This document shows, in pieces, positions 9,403 through 18,168 of a stretch of DNA of 64,000 nucleotides. A program made the translations under genes and the position numbers. Within the stretch, counting starts at the first letter, position 1, and each line of letters starts with the position of its first letter. Source of the DNA: DASSUW01 sp963792385 (lineage in GTDB: Bacteria; Actinomycetota; Thermoleophilia; Solirubrobacterales; Solirubrobacteraceae); contig CAWBVZ010000007.1 of the NCBI GenBank assembly GCA_963792385.1, positions 186,001 to 250,000 on the forward strand, written 5' to 3'. The notes under the pieces were generated by a model that worked only from the letters and a program-made list of their open reading frames with translations, was not told the origin of the DNA and did not search any database.

Positions 9403-10614
9403 TTAGGCCCCGGTCACCTTCGCCATCGCCTCCTGCATCGCCCGCTCGTCGGCGGGGGAGAGGTTCGGGTAGGCCTTGATCTTGGCCTGGATCTCCGGCG
9501 GCGGGAAGATCAGCGGGTTGTTGGCGATGTCGGGATCGGTCTTCTCGAGCACCTCCTTGGCGCCCTTGACCGGGGAGATGTAGTTGACGTACGCCGCCAG
9601 CTTCGCCGCCACCTCGGGGTCGTAGAGGTAGTTCATCATCGTCTCAGCCGCGTACGCGTGCTCGACCTTGGCGGGCAGCATCATGTTGTCGTTGAACGCG
9701 ACGTTGCCCTCTTCGAAGTAGCCGAATCGCAGGTCCGGGTTGTCGCTCTGGAGCTGGACGAGGTCGCCGGACCACGCGAGCGAGACCCACACGTTGCCCT
9801 TGGCGAGGTCGGTCGTGTAGTCGTTGCCGGTGAAGCGCCGGAACTGGCCCTCCTGATTGGCCTTGTCGATCTTCTCGATCGCGGCCAGCAGCTGGTCGAT
9901 CGTGGCGTTCGACGGATCCTGGCCCTCTCCCAGCATGACCGTGCTCGCGGAGTCGTACGGCTCCGAGAGCAGCGTCACGCGGCCCTTGAACTTCGGGTCG
10001 AACAGGTCGGCGACGTTCTTCAGCTCGCGGCCGGTCTTCTTGATGTTGTAGCCCACACCGGTCGCCCCCGACTGGTACGGGAGCGAGAACTTGCGGTCCG
10101 GGTCGTAGTTGATCGAGGCGAGGTTGTCGACGAGGTTCGAGGCGTTCGGGATGTTCTTCTTGTCGAACGGCTCGGCGTAGTTGTTGCGGACCCAGCGGGC
10201 GGCCATGTAGTCGGTGAGAACGACGATGTCGCGGCCGATCGGCTGGCCGTTCTGGAGCTGCTGCTGGACCTTCCCGAAGAACTCGTAGTTGTCGTTGATG
10301 TCCTCGATGTACTTGACCTTGCCGCCGAACTCCTTGTCGAACGCCTTCAGGAGCTTCTTGTCCATGTAGAGCGGCCAGTTCGAGAACGTCCAGTCGCCGA
10401 TCTCCGTCTTCGGGTGGCTGACCGCGGCCTGCTGCTTGTTCGTCTTCTCGGCCTCGTCCGCCGTGCCCTTCACGCCGCCGCACGCGGCCAGCAGGGTGGA
10501 CATGCCGGTCATCGCGAGCCCCGCGCTGCCTGCGCGCCCGAGGAAGCGCCGTCGCGACAGGCGTTGAGCCTCCAGGTACTGCTCCAGCGCGCTCTCGAAA
10601 CTGGGATCTGTCAT
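9403..10614 (-). CDS. potD: polyamine ABC transporter substrate-binding lipoprotein
   Basis: A 403-residue extracellular binding protein. Residues 17-45 look like a Tat lipoprotein signal: SRRRFLGRAG is the twin-arginine region and LLAACGG the lipobox, so the mature protein should be folded before export and anchored through Cys. The body matches PotD/PotF proteins (FSNWPLYMDKKLLKAF; YEFFGKVQQQLQNGQPIGRD). Its ATG overlaps the potA stop. Putrescine or spermidine is the expected ligand; the exact polyamine is not readable. Confidence 0.9.
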   Translation of the reverse strand: MTDPSFESALEQYLEAQRLSRRRFLGRAGSAGLAMTGMSTLLAACGGVKGTADEAEKTNKQQAAVSHPKTEIGDWTFSNWPLYMDKKLLKAFDKEFGGKVKYIEDINDNYEFFGKVQQQLQNGQPIGRDIVVLTDYMAARWVRNNYAEPFDKKNIPNASNLVDNLASINYDPDRKFSLPYQSGATGVGYNIKKTGRELKNVADLFDPKFKGRVTLLSEPYDSASTVMLGEGQDPSNATIDQLLAAIEKIDKANQEGQFRRFTGNDYTTDLAKGNVWVSLAWSGDLVQLQSDNPDLRFGYFEEGNVAFNDNMMLPAKVEHAYAAETMMNYLYDPEVAAKLAAYVNYISPVKGAKEVLEKTDPDIANNPLIFPPPEIQAKIKAYPNLSPADERAMQEAMAKVTGA

Positions 10615-11720
10615 GACCTCTCCTTGGCAACGACGAACGTGTGCTGCGGATCCCAGGCGAGCTGGACCGCACGGCCCGGGCCGAGTGACTCCGGCTCGGC
10701 GCCGTCCAGGTTCTGCGCGAAGACCGTCAGCTCCTCGCCACCGGCCGCGCGCACGACGTACTGGATCGACACCCCCAGGAACGACGCGACCATGACGGTA
10801 CCGCGCAACACGTTGTGGCCGGCCACGACGTCGCTGCCGGCGGGCGAGAGCGTGACCTTCTCGGGCCGCACGCCGATCCTGACCGCATCGGTGCCGTGCG
10901 GGCCGATCCGGTCGCTCGGCACGCGCAGCGTGGCGCCGTCGTGCGTCTCGACCGTCGAGTGGCCGTTGACGGAGGCGCGCATCTTGGCGTCGACGAGGTT
11001 CGAGATACCGAGGAAGTTCGCTACGAACTCCGTGCTCGGGCGCTCGTAGAGATCGGCCGCGCCTCCGGCCTGCTCGATCTTGCCCTCGCTCATCACAGCG
11101 ATCGTGTCGGCCATCGTCATGGCCTCCTCCTGATCGTGCGTGACGTGTACGAACGTGATCCCGACGTCCTGCTGGATCCCCTTCAGCTGGATCTGGAGCT
11201 GCTTGCGCAGGCGCAGGTCGAGCGCTCCGAGCGGCTCATCGAGCAACAGCGCACGCGGCCGGTTCACGAGCGCGCGGGCGAGCGCCACGCGTTGCTGCTG
11301 GCCGCCGGAGAGCTGTGTCGGCTTACGCTTGCCGTACTGGCCGAGCTGGACCATCTCGAGCGCCTCGCCGACGCGGGTGCGGACCTCGGACTTGCTGATC
11401 TTCTTGCGCTCGAGGCCGAACGCGACGTTGCGCTCCACCGTCAGGTGCGGGAACAGCGCGTACGACTGGAACACCGTGTTCACGTCGCGCTTGTACGGCG
11501 GAAGCTGGGTGACGTCGTCGCCGCCGAGGAAGACCTTGCCCGCGGTCGGATCCTCGAAGCCGCCGATCATCCGCAGCGTGGTCGTCTTGCCGCAGCCCGA
11601 CGGGCCGAGCAGGGCGTAGAACGCGCCGCGCGGGATCGAGAGCGTCAGGTCGTCGACCGCAGTGGTGTCGGCGAACTGCTTGGTGACGCCCTCCAGGTGG
11701 ATGTCGGCGTCGGTCGTCAT
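10611..11720 (-). CDS. potA: polyamine ABC transporter ATP-binding protein
   Basis: A 369-residue ATPase with all nucleotide-binding motifs: Walker A GPSGCGKTT, Q-loop in VFQSYALFPHLTV, signature LSGGQQQR, Walker B LLLDEPLGALD and the switch His in VHVTHD. A TOBE domain follows from about residue 280 (VRIGVRPEKVTLSPAG). It overlaps the aldehyde dehydrogenase stop by 4 nt (11717-11720) and potD by 4 nt, which places it firmly in one operon. Confidence 0.94.
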   Translation of the reverse strand: MTTDADIHLEGVTKQFADTTAVDDLTLSIPRGAFYALLGPSGCGKTTTLRMIGGFEDPTAGKVFLGGDDVTQLPPYKRDVNTVFQSYALFPHLTVERNVAFGLERKKISKSEVRTRVGEALEMVQLGQYGKRKPTQLSGGQQQRVALARALVNRPRALLLDEPLGALDLRLRKQLQIQLKGIQQDVGITFVHVTHDQEEAMTMADTIAVMSEGKIEQAGGAADLYERPSTEFVANFLGISNLVDAKMRASVNGHSTVETHDGATLRVPSDRIGPHGTDAVRIGVRPEKVTLSPAGSDVVAGHNVLRGTVMVASFLGVSIQYVVRAAGGEELTVFAQNLDGAEPESLGPGRAVQLAWDPQHTFVVAKERS

Positions 11721-13219
11721 GAGTCCTCAGGGGTTGACACCGCGTCGTACCACTCCTTCCGGGAAGCCCCGGTGAGCTCGAAGACCACGTGCTTGATCGC
11801 GGTGTACTCCTCGAGCGCGTACATGGACATGTCCTTGCCGAAGCCGGAGCCCTTGACGCCGCCGTGCGGCATCTCCGAGCCGATCGCCAGGTGCTCGTTG
11901 ATCCACACCGTGCCCGCTTCGAGCTCGCGCGCGGCGCGCTGGGCGCGGAACACGTCGCGCGTCCACGCCGACGCGGCGAGGCCGTAGCGCGTGTCGTTGG
12001 CCTTCGCGAACGCCTCGTCGTCGGACGCGAAGCCGAGCACGCAGACGACCGGGCCGAAGACCTCGTCCTGGACGATCTCGGCGTCCTGCGCGGCGCCCGT
12101 GATCACGGTCGGCGGGTAGAACGCGCCGGGGCCGTCCGGCAACTCGCCGCCGCGCTCGGCACGCGCGCCGGCGGCGACGGCGCGCTCGACGAAGCCGTGC
12201 ACGCGGTCGCGCTGGGCGGGGGAGACGAGCGGGCCGAGGTTGGTGGCGTCGTCCATCGGGTCGCCCACCACGAGCCGGTCGACCTTGTGCAGGAAGCGCT
12301 CCAGGAACGCTTCCCGGATCCGCTCGTGCACGTAGATGCGCGTGGCCGCCGTGCAGTCCTGGCCGCAGTTGGCGAAGGCGCCGACGATCGCACCCTCGGC
12401 TGCCGCCTCGAGGTTGGCGTCCTCGAACACCACGAACGGCGCCTTGCCGCCGAGCTCCATGTGCACGCGCTTGACCGTGCCGGCGGCGTCGCGCATCACG
12501 CTCGCGCCGGTGCGGGTCGAGCCGGTGACGGAGATCAGCGCCACGTGCTCGTGGCGGGCGAGCGCACCGCCGACCTCCGCGCCGGGACCGGGCACCACGT
12601 TCAGCACGCCCGGCGGCAGGCCGGCGTCGAGCGCGAGACGGCCGAGCATCAGGGCGGTCAGCGGCGTCAGCTCGGCCGGCTTGAGCACGACCGTGTTGCC
12701 GGCGGCGAGCGCCGGCCCGATCTTCCAGGCCGCCATGTTGAGCGGGTAGTTCCACGGCGCGATCGAGGCGCAGACGCCGATCGGCTCGCGCCGGATCGAG
12801 CTCGTCAGGCCTTCGAGGTACTCGCCCGACGCCTTGCCCTCGAGGTTGCGGGCCGCGGCGGCGAAGAAGCGCAGGTTGTCGATCGTGAGCGGGACGTCGA
12901 AGGCGCTCGAGAACTTCAGCGGCTTGCCGGTGTTGCTCGACTCGACGCGGGCGAACTCGTCCGCGCGCTCTTCGAGCAGGTCGGCCATCCGGTCAAGCAC
13001 CGCGGAGCGCTCGCCGGGCGTGATCCGGCTCCAGTCACCGCGGCGGAACGCGGCGCGCGCGGCGGCCACCGCGCGGTCAGCGTCGGCCGCTGTGCCGTCG
13101 GCGACCTCCGCGATCGGCTCGCCGGTCGACGGGTCGTAGACCGTGCGCGTGCTCGCCGCCGGGACGTCCTGCCCGTCGATCAGCAACGCAGGGGCCTGCG
13201 CGTTGTCAGCTATGGACAT
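11717..13219 (-). CDS. NAD(P)-dependent aldehyde dehydrogenase, probably aminobutyraldehyde type
   Basis: A 500-residue aldehyde dehydrogenase heading the polyamine uptake operon. The ATG at 13219 is preceded by GGAGG six bases upstream; an upstream in-frame start lacks this. Motifs: IAPWNYPLN, the glycine-rich SVTGSTRTGASV, catalytic Glu in MELGGKAPF and catalytic Cys in ANCGQDCTAATR. The family oxidises amino-aldehydes such as 4-aminobutanal, and its linkage to potADBC supports a role in converting putrescine-derived aldehyde to GABA. Other aldehydes are possible. The regulator is probably the divergent PucR. Confidence 0.92.
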   Translation of the reverse strand: MSIADNAQAPALLIDGQDVPAASTRTVYDPSTGEPIAEVADGTAADADRAVAAARAAFRRGDWSRITPGERSAVLDRMADLLEERADEFARVESSNTGKPLKFSSAFDVPLTIDNLRFFAAAARNLEGKASGEYLEGLTSSIRREPIGVCASIAPWNYPLNMAAWKIGPALAAGNTVVLKPAELTPLTALMLGRLALDAGLPPGVLNVVPGPGAEVGGALARHEHVALISVTGSTRTGASVMRDAAGTVKRVHMELGGKAPFVVFEDANLEAAAEGAIVGAFANCGQDCTAATRIYVHERIREAFLERFLHKVDRLVVGDPMDDATNLGPLVSPAQRDRVHGFVERAVAAGARAERGGELPDGPGAFYPPTVITGAAQDAEIVQDEVFGPVVCVLGFASDDEAFAKANDTRYGLAASAWTRDVFRAQRAARELEAGTVWINEHLAIGSEMPHGGVKGSGFGKDMSMYALEEYTAIKHVVFELTGASRKEWYDAVSTPEDS

Positions 13220-13261
13220 CCTGACCCTCCAACGATGCGCCACCTTTCCGTGTTGTGGCGG

Positions 13262-13280
13262 GCTGTGCAATGGACACAGC
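13262..13280. promoter_or_regulatory. inverted repeat between divergent aldehyde dehydrogenase and PucR genes
   Basis: GCTGTG-N7-CACAGC is a perfect 6-bp inverted repeat in the 95-bp gap between the two divergent genes. It is 34 nt before the pucR start. Its position fits an operator for PucR controlling the pot operon and possibly itself. Operator function is inferred. Confidence 0.4.
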
Positions 13281-13314
13281 GGCGTGTGTTATTCCAGAAT
13301 GACTGACGGAACGT

Positions 13315-14928
13315 ATGCTGACCATCGCTGACGTCCTCGAGTTGCCGGTCGTGCGTCGCGCGTTGCCGGAGGTGATCGGGGGTGCCGGCGCCCTCGATCG
13401 CGAGCTGCGCTGGGCTCATGTAATCGAGATGGCCGATCCCAGCGACCTGCTGAAGGGCGGCGAGCTGGTGCTCACCACGGGGATGGGGGCGGGCGCGCGG
13501 GATCGCGACCAGACCCGCTGGATCGCCTCGCTGGTCGAGCAGGGCGCGGTCGCCGTCGCCGTCGAGCTCGGGTCGACCTGGCGCGAGCGGGTTCCGGACG
13601 CGGTCGTGCAGGCGTGTGCCGACGGCGACGTTCCACTCTTGGCGTTCCGGCGCTCGGTTCGGTTCGTCGAGATCACCGAGGCCGTGCACACGGCGGTGCT
13701 CAACAGCCAGTTCGAGCTGCTCCGGCGCGGCGAGGAGATCCACAAGCGGTTCACCGACCTGATCCTGCACGGCCGCGGCGTGCCCGAGATCCTCGCCGAG
13801 CTCGTCGCGGCGGTCGGCAACCCAGTCGTGCTCGAGGACGCCGGGCACGAGCTCGTCTACTACGTGTCCGGCCGAGCCGGCGACGACGTCGCGCTGTCGG
13901 CCTGGGGCGATGTCCACCGGGCCGAGGACCGCGGCGAGACGCCGGAGGGCGCGCTGCTGGTCGACGTGCGGCTGATGGACACCTCGTGGGGGCGGCTGAT
14001 GGCGCTGGCGGTCGACGAGCCGCTGGACGACTTCGACCGCGTCGCGACCGAGCGCGCGGCGCTGGCCGTGGCGATCGACCTGCTCGGCCAGCAGCACGAC
14101 GAGCACCTGCGGGCGCGGTCGCGCGGCGCGTTCCTGTCCGACCTGGCGGACGGGCGCGTGGAGGAGGCCGACGCGCGCCGCCGCGCCGAGGCGCTCGGGC
14201 TGAATCCGGGCGCCCCCAATCGGGGAGAGCTGCTGCCGATCGCCGCCAGCTGGCGCGGGCCGCGCGCGCGGCGCGGCGAGGATCTGTCGTGGACGCGGCT
14301 GTCGGGCGAGCTGCGCGCGGCGCTGTCGTCGACCGGGTTCGGCGTGCTGCTGGGCCCGCGCGACGTCGACCTGCTGGTCCTGCTCGCGCTCGGCGGCCGC
14401 AGCTACGACGCGGCACTCGCCGAGCATGTCGCCGGGCTGTTCCACGGCGTGCTGGAGCGGCGCGGCGTCGGCATCGAGCTGGCGGCGCTGGCGATCGGCG
14501 GGCCGGCCGAGGACTGGGCGGCGGCCGGGCAGGGTCTGCGCCGCGTCCGGCGCTCGGCGGGAGCCGCGACCGCGCTCCCGGCGCGGCGCTGGTACGACGC
14601 GCGCCGCCCGGGCGTGACCGACCTGCTGCACGACCTGCGCGACGCCCCCGAGCTCGACGCGTTCGTCGACGAGCAGCTCGGCCCGCTGCTGGCGAACGGC
14701 TCGCCGCGCCAGCGCGCTCTGCTCGAGACGCTCGAGGCGTACCTCGCCGCGGGCGGCCGCAAGGCGCAGGCGGCGCGCGCGCTGCACGTCGAGCGCCAAT
14801 CGCTCTACCTGCGGCTGCACCGGATCGAGGAGCTGCTCGGCGTCTCGCTCGACGACGAGGACGCCGTCCTCGGCCTGCATCTCGCGATCCGCGCGCTCGC
14901 GTTCCGCAAGCGCCGCGCCGCCGCCTGA
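13315..14928 (+). CDS. PucR family transcriptional regulator
   Basis: A 537-residue regulator with the N-terminal PucR domain (MLTIADVLELPVVRRALPEV, then ELVLTTGMG) and a C-terminal helix-turn-helix (RKAQAARALHVERQSLYLRL) of the PucR/CdaR kind. Such proteins usually activate catabolic operons in response to nitrogen compounds. Here it is divergent from the aldehyde dehydrogenase-potADBC operon, so polyamine or GABA control is the obvious inference. The middle part (about 180-420) is a GGDEF-like ligand region of the family without a recognisable active site. Confidence 0.9.
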   Translation: MLTIADVLELPVVRRALPEVIGGAGALDRELRWAHVIEMADPSDLLKGGELVLTTGMGAGARDRDQTRWIASLVEQGAVAVAVELGSTWRERVPDAVVQACADGDVPLLAFRRSVRFVEITEAVHTAVLNSQFELLRRGEEIHKRFTDLILHGRGVPEILAELVAAVGNPVVLEDAGHELVYYVSGRAGDDVALSAWGDVHRAEDRGETPEGALLVDVRLMDTSWGRLMALAVDEPLDDFDRVATERAALAVAIDLLGQQHDEHLRARSRGAFLSDLADGRVEEADARRRAEALGLNPGAPNRGELLPIAASWRGPRARRGEDLSWTRLSGELRAALSSTGFGVLLGPRDVDLLVLLALGGRSYDAALAEHVAGLFHGVLERRGVGIELAALAIGGPAEDWAAAGQGLRRVRRSAGAATALPARRWYDARRPGVTDLLHDLRDAPELDAFVDEQLGPLLANGSPRQRALLETLEAYLAAGGRKAQAARALHVERQSLYLRLHRIEELLGVSLDDEDAVLGLHLAIRALAFRKRRAAA

Positions 14929-14970
14929 AAGCCATCGAACGCTGAGGGCGCCGCCGTCGTAGTCAGGTGT

Positions 14971-15486
14971 ATGGCAGCCTGGCCACACGACGAAGAGCTT
15001 CTGGACGCGCTCTACGCCGAGTACGCCGGGCCGTTGCTGGAGTACGTCGAACGGCTGCTCGGCGGTGACCGCTTCCAGGCCGAGGACGTGGTACAGGAGA
15101 CGCTGATGCGGGCGTGGCGCAACGCCGATGCGCTCGCTACCGAGACGGCGCGGCCGTGGCTCTTCACCGTCGCCCGGCGACTCGTGATCGACCGCTACCG
15201 CGGCACTCGCCGCCGGCCGCCGGCCGTCGCTTCCGAGGCAGCGATCGAGGTGCTCCCCGCACCCGACGAGCTCGAGGGCGCGCTGCTCGCCTGGGAGGTG
15301 GCCGAAGCGCTCCGGAGTCTCAGTCCGGACCATCGCCGGGTGCTGCTCGAGGTCCACTACCGCGACCGCTCGGTGGCGGAGGCGGCCGCGCAGCTCGGCA
15401 TCCCCGAAGGGACGGTGCGGTCGCGCACGTACTACGCGCTGCGCGCCCTGCGGCTCGCGCTCGAGGAACGGGGGATCGCGCCATGA
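14971..15486 (+). CDS. ECF RNA polymerase sigma factor (SigK/SigL-like)
   Basis: A 171-residue sigma factor. Region 2 includes AEDVVQETLMRAWRNAD (about residues 36-52) and region 4 includes SVAEAAAQLGIPEGTVRSRTY, a helix-turn-helix that recognises the -35 element. It overlaps the anti-sigma gene by ATGA (15483-15486), the standard arrangement for coupled expression. Group assignment rests on the partner: a zinc-finger anti-sigma factor and a secreted lipoprotein in the same transcript. The signal sensed is unknown. Confidence 0.93.
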   Translation: MAAWPHDEELLDALYAEYAGPLLEYVERLLGGDRFQAEDVVQETLMRAWRNADALATETARPWLFTVARRLVIDRYRGTRRRPPAVASEAAIEVLPAPDELEGALLAWEVAEALRSLSPDHRRVLLEVHYRDRSVAEAAAQLGIPEGTVRSRTYYALRALRLALEERGIAP

Positions 15487-16142
15487 GCTGCACGCTCGCC
15501 GAGTCGCTCGGCGTCTACGTCCTCAACGCGCTGGACGACGCCGAGCGCGCATCGATCGACGCCCACGTCGCGGTTTGCCAGGAGTGTCGGGGCGAGCGGG
15601 AGCGCCTGCTGCCACTGACGCGGTATCTCGACTGCCTGACCCCTGCCGAGGCGGTCGATCTCGACGCCGCCGCGCCGCCTCCGGCCGGCCTGCTGACGCG
15701 CCTGCGCGCCACCGTCAGCGTCGAGCACCGCCGCTTGGTCCGGATCCGGATCGCTGCGTTGGCGATGGCCGCCGTGCTGGCCGTCGTCGTGGCCGGTGAC
15801 GCGTCGCGCCAGCCTTTGCCGACGGTCAGTCGAGCGTCCGCGACCGACTCGCAGTCCGGCGTCACCGCTTCGATCGCCGTCACGCCGGGCGACTCGGGCA
15901 GCCGGCTGACCGTCCGCATGCGCGGCGCCGCGCCCGGCGAGCGCTGCCGCCTCGTGGCGCGGTCGCGCGACGGGCGCACCGACGTTGCCGCCACCTGGCA
16001 GGCGACCTACCGCGGCGCCGCCGCGGTCACGGGATCGGCCGCGATCGCGCCGGCCGACCTCGCCTCCGTCGATGTCGTGACGACCGGCGGGCGCCGGCTC
16101 GTCCGCGTCACCCTCCCCACACCACAGGAGTCCCGCTCATGA
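15483..16142 (+). CDS. anti-sigma factor, zinc-finger transmembrane type
   Basis: A 219-residue RskA-like protein. The N-terminal cytoplasmic part holds the anti-sigma zinc-binding motif HVAVCQECRGE (H-x3-C-x2-C, about residues 28-35). One membrane span follows (IAALAMAAVLAVVVAG, about 97-112), and the remaining ~105 residues would lie outside. It should hold the preceding sigma factor inactive until the extracytoplasmic domain is cleaved or altered. Start ATG overlaps the sigma stop; its own stop overlaps the lipoprotein start. Confidence 0.88.
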   Translation: MSCTLAESLGVYVLNALDDAERASIDAHVAVCQECRGERERLLPLTRYLDCLTPAEAVDLDAAAPPPAGLLTRLRATVSVEHRRLVRIRIAALAMAAVLAVVVAGDASRQPLPTVSRASATDSQSGVTASIAVTPGDSGSRLTVRMRGAAPGERCRLVARSRDGRTDVAATWQATYRGAAAVTGSAAIAPADLASVDVVTTGGRRLVRVTLPTPQESRS

Positions 16143-16633
16143 GACACAACCGCTGGACGGCGCTCGCCGTCCCCGCTCTCGCCCTCGCGCTCGCGCTCGC
16201 CGCCTGCGGCAGCTCCGGCTCCGGCTCCGGCTCGGCAACGCCGACCGTCGGAGTCGACAACGTCAACGGCATCGGCTCGGTGCTGGTCGACGACCACGGC
16301 GCCGCGCTCTACACGCCCGACCAGGAGGCGGACGGCATGGTGCGCTGCACGGGTGAGTGCACGGGCTTCTGGACGCCGCTGCCGGTGGGATCGCCGACCA
16401 CCAAGGCCGACTCGGTCGGCGGGCGTCTGGCCGACATCAAGCGGCCCGACGGCACCCGACAGGTCACCTACGACGGACACCCGCTCTACCGCTTCACCGA
16501 GGACCGCGGAGCCGGGAAGGTCACCGGCGACGGCTTCAAGGACAGCTTCGGCGGTACCAAGTTCACGTGGCACGCCGTCACGACCGACGGCGTCTCGGCC
16601 GGCGGTGGTTCTCGCGGAGGGTACGGCTACTAG
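16139..16633 (+). CDS. secreted lipoprotein with Yx(FWY)xxD-type repeats
   Basis: A 164-residue lipoprotein. A basic start and hydrophobic stretch end in the lipobox LAACGSS (Cys near 23), then a Gly/Ser linker. The mature part matches the COG4315 type: GAALYTPDQE and HPLYRFTEDR repeats, with a cysteine pair in MVRCTGECTGFW. Such proteins are often encoded with ECF sigma/anti-sigma pairs. It may be the surface output, or part of the sensing path, of the preceding sigma system. Biochemical activity is unknown. Confidence 0.85.
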   Translation: MRHNRWTALAVPALALALALAACGSSGSGSGSATPTVGVDNVNGIGSVLVDDHGAALYTPDQEADGMVRCTGECTGFWTPLPVGSPTTKADSVGGRLADIKRPDGTRQVTYDGHPLYRFTEDRGAGKVTGDGFKDSFGGTKFTWHAVTTDGVSAGGGSRGGYGY

Positions 16634-17196
16634 CCGTGGACGGCGGCGAGCAGGGCCGCGTACGAGCGGACCAGCAGCTGTCGCTCCTCGGCGAGGAGCG
16701 GGTCTTCGGGGTCGCAGCCGGCCGCGACCCAGCGGTCGGAGACATCCATCGCCTCCGCCCGCAGCGCCGCGGCCTGGCGCACGTCTCCCGGATCGACCGC
16801 GTAGCAGTACGCATAGAGGTCGGTGAGCGCGGCGAGCAGCTCGTCGCTGCCCTCGGACCCGTACTGCGCCTCGCGATGCGCTCGCCACCACTCGACCTCG
16901 AGCTCGGCCGCCCGCGCCGGATCGAACGTCGCGTGCTCGCTCGCCCGCAACAGCCGATAGAAGCTGGCCATGAACGCCCGCGCCGCGGCGGGATCGTTGT
17001 CCGGGACCGGCGCCCACTTCTGGTTTGCGCGCAGCACCAGCCACGCTCCGGCCAGCGTCCGTGCCCAGTTCATCCGGAACGCCGCGCGGACCAGCCCCAC
17101 GGACGCGAGCAGGAACGCTGCCCACTTGCGGCGGTAATACGTCTCCCAGGCGCGGCACTCGAGCGAGCCGACCGCGCGCGGGTCGAACGACCGCAT
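16630..17196 (-). CDS. conserved hypothetical protein
   Basis: A 188-residue protein if started at MRSFDPRAVGSLECRAWETY; the frame could begin at 17232 or 17262, but those starts would overlap the divergent acetyltransferase gene. It is rich in Trp, Arg and Ala. A moderately hydrophobic segment (WAAFLLASVGLVRAAF) is followed by a helical region around LRANQKWAPVPDNDPAAARAF. I recall similar actinobacterial proteins without a known function. Its stop overlaps the lipoprotein stop by 4 nt in convergent orientation. No catalytic motif is visible. Confidence 0.65.
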   Translation of the reverse strand: MRSFDPRAVGSLECRAWETYYRRKWAAFLLASVGLVRAAFRMNWARTLAGAWLVLRANQKWAPVPDNDPAAARAFMASFYRLLRASEHATFDPARAAELEVEWWRAHREAQYGSEGSDELLAALTDLYAYCYAVDPGDVRQAAALRAEAMDVSDRWVAAGCDPEDPLLAEERQLLVRSYAALLAAVHG

Positions 17197-17230
17197 CGGG
17201 CTCGACCGCGCTCGCCCCGGTGAGAGGATC

Positions 17231-17758
17231 ATGGCCGCGACATTGTCCCGATCCGTGGTCATCCGCGCCGCTCGTCCGCAGGAGCGCCATGCGCTCGAAG
17301 ACCTCCAGCTGCGTGCCTCGACGCACTGGCCGACCTACCGCGCGCACCTCGCCGCGCATCCGGGCGTGGTGGCGATCCCGCCGGCCCAGATCGACGACGG
17401 TCTCGTGCGGGTCGCGGAGCGCCGCGGCGAGGTCGCGGGGTTCGCGGTGCTGCTCCGGCCGGTCGCGGGAGCGTGTGAGCTCGACGGCCTGTTCGTGGAG
17501 CCGAGCCACATGGGCAACGGCGTCGGTCGCCTGCTCGTCGAGGACGCCGAGCGGATCGCCGCGGCGCAGGGCGCCGAGTGGATCGACGTGATCGCGAACC
17601 CGGACGCGGTCGGCTTCTACGAGCGCGTCGGCTTCAGCGGCGACGACGAGGTGGCGACGCGGTTCGGGCCGGCGCGGCGGATGCGGCTCGCGCTGGTCAC
17701 CACACCGGACGGGCGCGGCGATGGGCCGCGTCGTCGCCGAACCCCTCCGACTCGATGA
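17231..17758 (+). CDS. GNAT family N-acetyltransferase
   Basis: A 175-residue acetyltransferase. The acetyl-CoA binding motif A is ELDGLFVEPSHMGNGVGRLLVEDAER (read in two parts: strand ELDGLFVEP, loop GNGVGR), and motif B ends in ANPDAVGFYERVGF. The ligand is not predictable. Its C-terminal 62 nt overlap the end of the convergent MarR gene, so the last ~20 basic residues may be poorly constrained. The start codon overlaps possible starts of the leftward hypothetical gene. Confidence 0.82.
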   Translation: MAATLSRSVVIRAARPQERHALEDLQLRASTHWPTYRAHLAAHPGVVAIPPAQIDDGLVRVAERRGEVAGFAVLLRPVAGACELDGLFVEPSHMGNGVGRLLVEDAERIAAAQGAEWIDVIANPDAVGFYERVGFSGDDEVATRFGPARRMRLALVTTPDGRGDGPRRRRTPPTR

Positions 17759-18161
17759 CGGCGAGCAGGCCCGCGCGGACCGCGTCCGCGTCGGGGATCT
17801 CGCGCTCGAGCGCCGCGCTCACTTCGAGCGCGCGAGCGCGGGCCGCGCGGCCGCGGCGTGTGAGGGCGAGCAGCTTGGCGCGGCGGTCGGCAGGATCGGG
17901 CCGGCGCTCGACGAGCCCGAGATCGACCATCTCGTCGACTACCGGGCCGACGGCCTGCTTGGTGACGCCGAGCAGCTCGGAGAGCCCGGTGAGCCCGAGC
18001 GGGCGCTCGTGCAGCGCGCGCAGAACGTAGCCGTGCTGCTGGCGAACCGGGTAGCCGGCGGCGTTGAGCTCGCGCCCGAGTCGCGTCGCCACGGCGTGCG
18101 CGGCGCCGACCACGAGGATCGCCAGATCAGGAGTAGTCAGGTCTGCTTGACGGTCAGGCAT
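17697..18161 (-). CDS. MarR family transcriptional regulator
   Basis: A 154-residue winged helix regulator. The DNA-binding part is LTGLSELLGVTKQAVGPVVDEM and the wing follows as LVERRPDPADRRAKLLALTRRG. The ATG at 18161 lies inside a perfect 16-bp palindrome (18153-18168), strongly suggesting autorepression. It is divergent from a small cupin gene with 21 bp between starts, so both promoters are probably controlled by the same site. The inducing ligand is unknown. Confidence 0.9.
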   Translation of the reverse strand: MPDRQADLTTPDLAILVVGAAHAVATRLGRELNAAGYPVRQQHGYVLRALHERPLGLTGLSELLGVTKQAVGPVVDEMVDLGLVERRPDPADRRAKLLALTRRGRAARARALEVSAALEREIPDADAVRAGLLAVIESEGFGDDAAHRRARPVW

Positions 18162-18168
18162 GCCTGAC
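18153..18168. promoter_or_regulatory. perfect 16-bp palindrome, likely MarR operator
   Basis: GTCAGGCATGCCTGAC is self-complementary over all 16 bases and covers the MarR start codon. A second inverted repeat, CGTAC-T-GTACG, follows at 18168-18178. Both sit in the 21-bp gap and start region of the divergent MarR and cupin genes. Confidence 0.65.

Noticed and set aside
14936..14960. GAAC...CGTCGT before the ECF sigma gene as an autoregulated promoter.
   Set aside because: The spacing is about 14 bp, shorter than usual for ECF promoters, and such short strings are frequent in this GC-rich DNA.
16250..16275. AACGTCAAC inside the lipoprotein gene as a third repeat copy.
   Set aside because: Only the 9-mer matches; the neighbouring GCTGGGTAGGGCAGCGG and CCGAACC blocks are absent, so it is chance within coding sequence.
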